DNA of 64,000 nt from Cutaneotrichosporon cavernicola (lineage: Eukaryota > Basidiomycota > Tremellomycetes > Trichosporonales > Trichosporonaceae), in contig NC_083396.1 in the NCBI RefSeq assembly GCF_030864355.1, forward strand, positions 496,001-560,000, read 5' to 3'. The position numbers and the translations under genes were made by a program. Position 1 is the first letter of the stretch. The number at the start of each line of letters is the position of its first letter. The notes below the pieces were generated by a model. The model was not told where the DNA came from, did not search any database, and saw nothing but the letters and a program-made list of their open reading frames with translations. Below, piece after piece: positions 58,138 to 64,000 of this stretch.

Positions 58138-58902
58138 CCGGCTGACCAGGTCAAGGGTCTTTAGCCTTGCAATTCAATTGCCAAACCATTGTCTCGACGC
58201 GTGACAACTGTTGACTACAGTAGCCGTACAAGGCCTACACAGCCCCAATCGTACCAATCGACTAGCCCAAGACACTGTGGACGGATTCCAGACTTACGAG
58301 TCGACAGTCCAACAGCAGCATTCAACATTCCGCTCCCCTTACCTCTCACTCTCAAGCACTGTAGTAGCTTAAAAGTCACTCGTATCTCTCTCTCTCATCT
58401 TCATCTCTCTCTCGTCTTCTTTCATCTCTCTCTCATCTTCATCTCTCTCTCGTCTTCTGTCATCTCTCTACCTCATCATCCTCCATTAGGCAATTCCTCA
58501 AAGGTACGTACTTCTAGAATATTTCCAAGAATACTACCAACGTCCACTCTCTGCTACTCCTTCCCCAAATACCTTCCTCTGCCTTGGCTAACACCTGAAG
58601 ATCCTTCCCCTTTGTAAAACTCTTCAAGTATCCCTCGTCGCTACCCATATCCATCTCCTCTTCTTCAAAGACTTCAACAGTCGCCTCACCTCTCTTCATT
58701 GGAGCTCTTTATAAACTTGTCCTACCGAGACCAGTGAGTCTTATCAAGACATGTCTAATTTCTTCTGTAAACATGCTGACTGGACCCTTATAGGAAATAC
58801 AAACAACTTCAACATCGCCGACCTTCCATCCACACATCGTCAGCTGACTCTGTAACTTGTCGAGGCCTACTCCCCATTGTCATCACCCACGCCTTCTTAC
58901 CA

Positions 58903-60682
58903 ATGCCCCCCGACAGACGCACTACGACCGCTCTGTCAGCCCAGTCTGAAACCGAATTCAACCTAGCAGGACCACGCTCACAGCGTGGCGCCCGTAAGTT
59001 GTCTGAGTTACGGTGGATTGTGGCTAACTTCCAATAGCCCTTGGCCGTCAGGGTTATCCTTACTACCTGCGTCAGGCGATGAGCACGTCCGACATTTCGG
59101 CTGAAATGCTCAAGAGCCAGAAAATGGTTGTTCCAGATGTGCCGCTTTCCAGAGCCGAAATGGAACGCCAGCTTCAGCTCCTCAAACGTTACATCCCAAA
59201 CATCGTGTTTCATCAACCTGAAAATTTCCAGCTCGCATTGAATCCCGCCTCGTGGTCCCCTCAAGAGACGCAGGCTCGGCGGCGGATTATCCAGTTCACC
59301 GCGGTGCGAAGCTTCATCGAACAGGACCCACAGGCTCACGTCATCTCGGCTCTCGTCCCACAGGTTGCCATCAACTGGAGTGCCATCAGTCAGCAAGAGT
59401 GGCAGGGAAACAGGGGCGACACCTTCGCAATGTCAGTCATGTTGTTTGAGGGCAAGGCCCTAATCACGTCGGTCGACATCATCGGCAGCGCCGAGTGCTT
59501 CTTCGGGACACACTTTTGCACGAACGAGAAGAACCGCATCCGTCGTGGTTTCGAGTCCTCGGGTCCTAACACTCTCCACAAGGATGATGGGGCCATGTAT
59601 TCTCTTCTTCGGTCATTGGTCAACCCCAAGCCCCGCAACATTGACAAGTCGGTCAAGGTGTTCCTCGCCACTTCTTTCCGAACTCTTATTGATAAGATTT
59701 GCAGCAACTACGTGAGTGCGACCTCCAGCCTGATAGGCTCTTACGGCAGATTGTCACCGTCGATTCCCGCTGGAAGAAGGGCCCACTCACGCACTACACC
59801 AACCCTACGCATTGGGCGACCGATTTGAGCTCAATGGACGAGCATCGCCGCCTCGCCCACAAGTTTGTCGCCCCTCCAGCTGCGGACGAGACTTACAGGG
59901 CTTCGGAGGATTCAATGGCAGGGCAAAGCGCGAACTTTGGAAGCAGGTATTACCCCAATGCCGTCGTTCCCGACAACGGTATCGATCGCAGGGCAAGCAC
60001 CGGCACCACCTATACCTATGGAGACCACAGCTTTTCGAACGGACTTTCCAACTATGCCCAACTCCCGCCCATTCCCGTCATATCTCGTCCTTATGAGCTG
60101 GCCCGCCCGTTGGACGCCTACGCCTATTCACTGTACTCCCACGGCGCAGGCCATGCGACGGCCTCCAACTCGACGTTCGCCACTCACCACACGGGTCTTA
60201 CCAACGAGGCATCCTCTAACCACGGGAACACCCTCTCTACAATGAACTGCTACACCGACGGCTCCTACGCCACCTTCCCCAACGGCTCCTTGAGCTCTTA
60301 CACCACCGTCACCAGGGGCTCCTCAAGCTCCTACGACACTGTCCCCAACGGCCGCCTCACTGCCGCCGAAACCAGCGAGACTGCGGCTTCATCCGGTCAC
60401 AGCATAGCTCCCAATGCCCCTCTTGGAGACCACTTTCCAAACAACGCCACCACTCAGATGTTTGAGACTGCCCACTCGGCGACCTCGTCATACTCGAACA
60501 ACACCGGGACCGAGTCGGATCACCGCCCTCTGAACGTGTACGGCCAGCCCCAGCACCTGAACAGTTTCCGGAGCCCCTCGTACAACTCCCAGGGTGCCTC
60601 TGTGTCTAACTCGTTTTTCAATGCCTTTGTGTTCAACCCTCACCAGACTCACTCGGAGAGTCCCGATACGGTTCCTCGTTGA
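58903..60682 (+). CDS. DUF7082-type fungal regulatory protein
   Basis: Exons: 58903-58993, 59038-59711 and 59750-60682, giving 565 residues. Residues ~110-265 form a conserved domain: WSPQETQARRRIIQFTAV, EWQGNRGDTFAMSVMLFEG, CTNEKNRIRRGFESSGP and SLVNPKPRNIDKSVKVF. The arrangement (E..ARRR.VQF, GN/D.., EKNRIRR.., PNPKPRNI.K..KVF) is that of the fungal DUF7082 domain, found in proteins linked to development and transcription in filamentous fungi; the name is from memory of the pattern. The C-terminal 300 residues are Ser/Thr/Asn/Tyr-rich and disordered, with near repeats (YATFPNGSLSSYTTV and YDTVPNGRLTAAET). A nuclear regulator is inference. The start is the first ATG in frame, after a CT-rich leader with an apparent intron. 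Confidence 0.72.
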
Positions 60683-61854
60683 GCTCCACTTCCAACGACG
60701 TCCCTGCGCATCAAGCACTCATGCCTTCCAACACCTTCCCTTGCCCTCGTCATTCTTGAGGGACGCGACACAAAGGCTCATTTAGGGAGCAATCAATGGG
60801 TTTTATATAGATGTTCCAGCCACTTTTCCGTTACAAGCTCCTCGAGCTCTGTAAATTCTTCTCTTGAGCTCTGCTAATTCTTCTCTTATACCACTGGCCC
60901 ACAGCGCCGTCCTATAGATGTTGTTGTACAGTAGAAGCCGTTGGGGGACCGTGTAGGATCGTAGATGGTCCCATTAGTCGCTGCTGGTCGAGGTCGTGCA
61001 GGTTGGCATAGTATTGCCAACGGATGTATTGTTAAACAGAACGTGGAGCCTAATGTTGCTGGATTATCATGCTTACATGTACATAACCCCTTCAAGCTGG
61101 CAGATTGTGATATTGCCACGACTTTTCACCTTGAGCTGGGCATGGCGATATGGCGACGAACGTCAAAGTGCCACAGCTGCGTGTGCCACAAAAGCCATGT
61201 AGCCACATGCATGGTAGGATGTAAAGTGTGCCTTTGCCACGCAAATACCTTGTGACGTATGTTGGCCAAGTCGGACATTCCGTTCTACCAAATGGTCGTC
61301 CACCTCGCTCAGTTTTAAACCCAAGAGGCTTCCAACTGCCAGCCAGGTTGTCCTCCGCATCCTCTCCATCCTAGCATCTGTGATGCTATGCATGATGCAC
61401 AGTATACCCAGTATCAGTACCAGCCATCTGGACTCGGCTCCGCCGATGACGACCAGACAGGATTATGGATTAGCATCCAGGGTCCAGGGCGGAAAGTAAC
61501 GAGTGGCTGGAAATTGCTCGACGGGCCAAATTATGACGTTTCCTACTGTACTCGTTGATGCCTCCTCTTTGGTACTGGAGAATCCCTCATTTCCTCATTT
61601 CCTCTTCCACATTTCCTCGCAGCTCATCTCATCTCATCTCTTCTCTCCTCTCCTATCATCTCGACTCGACTGCTCTCGACGAATCTTGGCTCGTCGCGCT
61701 GGCGCTAACTCTAGATCGCCACTAGTGGTTCCAGCCCCTCCTCCCCCCCCCCCCCCCCCTGCGTTCCTCCCCCATCAACCCCCTCCCCTCTTCTCTTCCC
61801 TTCTCTCCTCGCCGCCCGTTCGCAGCAGCCTCATCTCACAGCGCCTACTCCCCA
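60683..61854. other. Intergenic region with CT-rich leader
   Basis: No gene seen. The last ~250 bases are pyrimidine-rich and hold a 17-nt C run. Confidence 0.5.
61743..61759. repeat. Poly-C tract, 17 nt
   Basis: In the leader of the secreted-protein gene, ~95 bp before its ATG. Confidence 0.9.
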
Positions 61855-63103
61855 ATGCTCGTCTCCCTCTTTCTCGCCGCCTCAAGCGTCGCCGCGCAAG
61901 CCAACGTCTTCGCCGGCGGACCCGTCAACGATATCCGCGTGTCGGTCGACCACGTCGTCCAGTGTGAGCAGGCCACCATCTCCTGGACTGGCAACTCGGT
62001 ATGTCTCCCCCGTCCCTCCTCTCCCTCCTATGCTCCTCTATCCTTCTATCTCTCTGTCCCAACTCCGCCGATCCATCCTTCTCCGCCGCCCATTTGGATT
62101 CGAACATTTGGGTTCGAACAATAGACCTCAGTCCCTGGAACGTGCTTGAGTTGAAGGCACGAATGACTTGTGCTCTGTGACCTCCGCGTTCGAACGCCGC
62201 GCGTATGACATGCCCAGCTTGTCAAACGCTCCAAACAGCCATCGCGAGAAAACGCGGGGGCTGGCCATTCACTTGGTGATCTGGCGATCTCATCGAAGGT
62301 TGGCGGAGGAACGGAACACGAGTTTCGCGACTGTTTTCTCTTCCCACGCCCCACGCCGCCACCTCCACCCCTGTCCCTCGCTACCAAGACAACCAACACC
62401 AATATCCACCCCCCCACTTACGCCACCGTCCATGTCAAGCTGACACCAGGGTGCTGTCGACGTCCAGATCGGCCTCGGGGGATATTACGTTGGGACCAAT
62501 TGGATCGCCGAGATTGCGGCCCAGACCGGCAGCAGCACTTCCTGGACTGTCAATCAGGCTGCAGGCGCAGGCACCCTAATTTTCCAGGTGACGGACACGA
62601 CCGGCGCCTTCAACTACGTCCAGAATATCGCGATCCAAAGCTCGGACAAGTCCTCGTGCCTCACTGGCGATGGCAGCCAGGCCGCGACCACCTCCGCCCA
62701 GATTTCCAAGTCGAGCGAATCCCCCGAATCGGGTTCCTCGAGCTCGGACACAAACCCCCCGGCGGATAGCCCGACTCAGAGCGCCGGTGACCAGGCGCCG
62801 GGCACGGACCAGAACTCTGTGAGCCCCAGTCTCGCGCCGTCTGCCACCCCCTCTGCGGCCGCTCAGACCCCGCAGCCGTCGTCCAACCAAGCCGCCGACG
62901 CCACTTCGACCCTGACGGTCGACTCGTCGCCCGCCCGCGCCGAGTCTCCTTTGGCAGCCAGTGCGTCGGTCGCTGCTGTCTCTGTTGCCCGGCCTGCTGC
63001 GAACGCGTCGCCCTCAATTTCATCCGCTGGCTCGGGTGCGCAGCACGTAAGCGTCGCTGCTGGCGTGATCATTGTGGGGGCTGCGCTGGTCGCAACTCTG
63101 TAG
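61855..63103 (+). CDS. Secreted, probably GPI-anchored Ser-rich surface protein
   Basis: Exons: 61855-61998 and 62450-63103, giving 265 residues. The N-terminus MLVSLFLAASSVAAQANVFA is a signal peptide, probably cut near AQA. Residues ~25-120 form a beta-rich domain with two Cys: DHVVQCEQATISWTGNS, then GAVDVQIGLGGYYVGTNWIA and GTLIFQVTDTTG. This pattern is widespread in basidiomycete surface proteins and resembles the Kre9/Knh1-type N-terminal module. Ser/Thr/Ala/Pro-rich sequence follows, suited to O-glycosylation. The end is a short polar stretch (SSAGSGAQH) and a hydrophobic tail (VSVAAGVIIVGAALVATL), as needed for a GPI anchor. Cell-wall or membrane location is inference. The intron is long (451 nt). 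Confidence 0.75.
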
Positions 63104-63813
63104 TATATTGAGATGTATCTGATTGCTTGCTCCTCGTGGTGATGTGACGAACGGGCTATGCACGGAACATGCAACAGCAGTTTTCGGGCAGATCGGTTGG
63201 GACTATGGAAAAGCGTGCAAGTGGCAGGGCAGGGTTGCTTGGCAATCAGAGCGTGGGGACACATTTAGGCATCGGACCCCAACCAGAACAATGCTGCTCA
63301 CGACCTACTACGTGGCCTCACACGGATAGAGGATGCCCAATTGTAACAAACCTGGTCATGCAGGACGAGGCCTTTCGCACACAGCATCGAAAGTGACACC
63401 ACGCCTCCGGTCCCCATGCTGTCCACTTACAGGTCCTACAGTGACCTCAGACTCTCACGTTCGCGTCTGATCAACCTCTGCGCCAACATCTCACGCACCC
63501 AGCCTTGCCTGCTTCGCACTCCCACCTCCTGCAAGTCGCATTCACCCTCTGCTCTTGCACTGCAATCCTGCTTCATTTGCATCCTCGCCCACCCCTCACC
63601 TCTCACCTCTCACCTCTCACCTCTCACCTCTTAACTGACTCCCACTTCTTCACCCTTCCCCTCCCCTTCCCCTTGCGCAACCAAGTCCATCTCTCAAGCA
63701 TATAAAATCCCCACTCCTCCCAGTTCCTCATTCCCATCCCCTCCACAACCGCCAACATTCCTACCTACGCCACACGCTTCGTTTACCAGACCCACCCGCG
63801 GCCTTATATCACC
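63104..63813. promoter_or_regulatory. Promoter and leader of the last gene, with TATA box
   Basis: tataaaat at 63700-63707 lies ~110 bp before the ATG at 63814, inside a C/T-rich stretch. A tcacctc repeat (7 bp, about five copies, 63595-63630) lies just upstream. Confidence 0.55.
63595..63630. repeat. Tandem repeat, 7 bp (tcacctc) x ~5
   Basis: Perfect head-to-tail copies about 70 bp upstream of the TATA-like box. Confidence 0.88.
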
Positions 63814-64000
63814 ATGCTCGCTCAGCACTTTAAGAATCAGTACGACCAGCTCGAGAAGTTTGGCGACGTGAGTATCGTATCCGCCCTCGAATGTTACTCA
63901 TCCCCCTTCTCACCTACATCCTCCCCCTCCGTCTGACTCCCGGCCCAATACCCAACCCCCCTGCTCCTTCGCCCGGTCGCTCATCTCAGGACATCACCGA
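63814..64000 (+). CDS. Start of an unidentified gene, cut by the window end
   Basis: An ATG in good context (atcaccATGc) opens MLAQHFKNQYDQLEKFGD, with GTGAGT directly after. An intron of ~120 nt ends at ctcatctcag near 63990, where the next exon begins D-I-T. Too short to identify. The TATA box and leader support a real, probably well-expressed gene. Confidence 0.55.

Larger units (their letters stand above)
54496..58902. other. Gene-poor region
   Basis: About 4.4 kb, less GC-rich than the gene-dense parts, with no gene I can support. It contains a 16-nt G run, a ggctac/agctag tandem block, a 30-bp direct repeat and, from ~58380, a CT-rich leader with a ~37-bp repeat that precedes the gene at 58903. 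Confidence 0.5.

Noticed and set aside
54496..58902. Possible transposon remnant in the gene-poor block
   Set aside because: No transposase or reverse-transcriptase motifs, terminal repeats or target-site duplications were recognised on either strand.
62095..62125. gggttcgaac, resembling a tRNA B-box
   Set aside because: It lies inside the intron of the secreted-protein gene and no cloverleaf can be built around it.

Overview
The window is nuclear DNA of a GC-rich basidiomycete fungus, most likely a tremellomycetous yeast (Trichosporonales or a close relative). Intron-rich genes on both strands, canonical eukaryotic protein families (HSP60/HSP10, SAR1, NOT4, BUD13, CCDC25, Pal1, a fungal-type Zn2Cys6 factor, a hybrid histidine kinase) and pyrimidine-rich leaders all point there. 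I see no bacterial operons, CRISPR arrays, rRNA, confident tRNA genes or recognisable transposon genes. The placement at order level is inference.

Layout. 1-17 kb: the 3' part of a very acidic protein gene (+), a Gfo/Idh/MocA oxidoreductase (+), a six-TM hybrid histidine kinase (-), a large protein crowded with PKA-type RRxS motifs (-) and a beta-propeller lactonase (+). 17-23 kb: coding blocks of unknown function on the minus strand, whose gene model does not resolve, and a broken F-box fragment. 23-32 kb: a rhodanese plus dual-specificity MAPK-type phosphatase (+), 3.7 kb without convincing genes, and a Zn2Cys6 transcription factor (+). 33-45 kb is dense housekeeping: CCDC25/Jlp2 (-), an ELYS-domain nuclear-pore protein (+), SAR1 (-), a LOG-family protein (+), aminodeoxychorismate lyase (+), NOT4 (-) and BUD13/CWC26 (+). 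46-50 kb: a Pal1 morphology protein. 51-54.5 kb: HSP60 (-) and HSP10 (+), head to head. After 4.4 kb of gene-poor DNA come a DUF7082-type protein (59-60.7 kb), a secreted and probably GPI-anchored protein (61.9-63.1 kb), and the first exon of a gene that runs off the end.

The most unusual signal is in splicing. Several introns are only about 30-36 nt long; five are exactly 31 nt, four of them in the CCDC25 gene. In most introns a CTGAC/CTAAC branch-like motif sits almost against the 3' AG. Coding micro-exons are common: 12 and 15 nt in SAR1, 20-28 nt in CCDC25, 13 nt in Pal1, and an ATG-only first coding exon in HSP10. These models are supported by conserved proteins that stay in frame across every junction. 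The window also carries recurrent long poly-C/poly-G tracts, three of exactly 24 nt, and two places where a homopolymer coincides with a reading-frame problem.

Functionally, the genes cover signalling (histidine kinase, MAPK-type phosphatase, probable PKA substrate), RNA metabolism (BUD13, NOT4), protein traffic and folding (SAR1, HSP60/HSP10), nuclear-pore assembly, cell shape (Pal1) and folate precursor synthesis. There is no obvious biosynthetic cluster.
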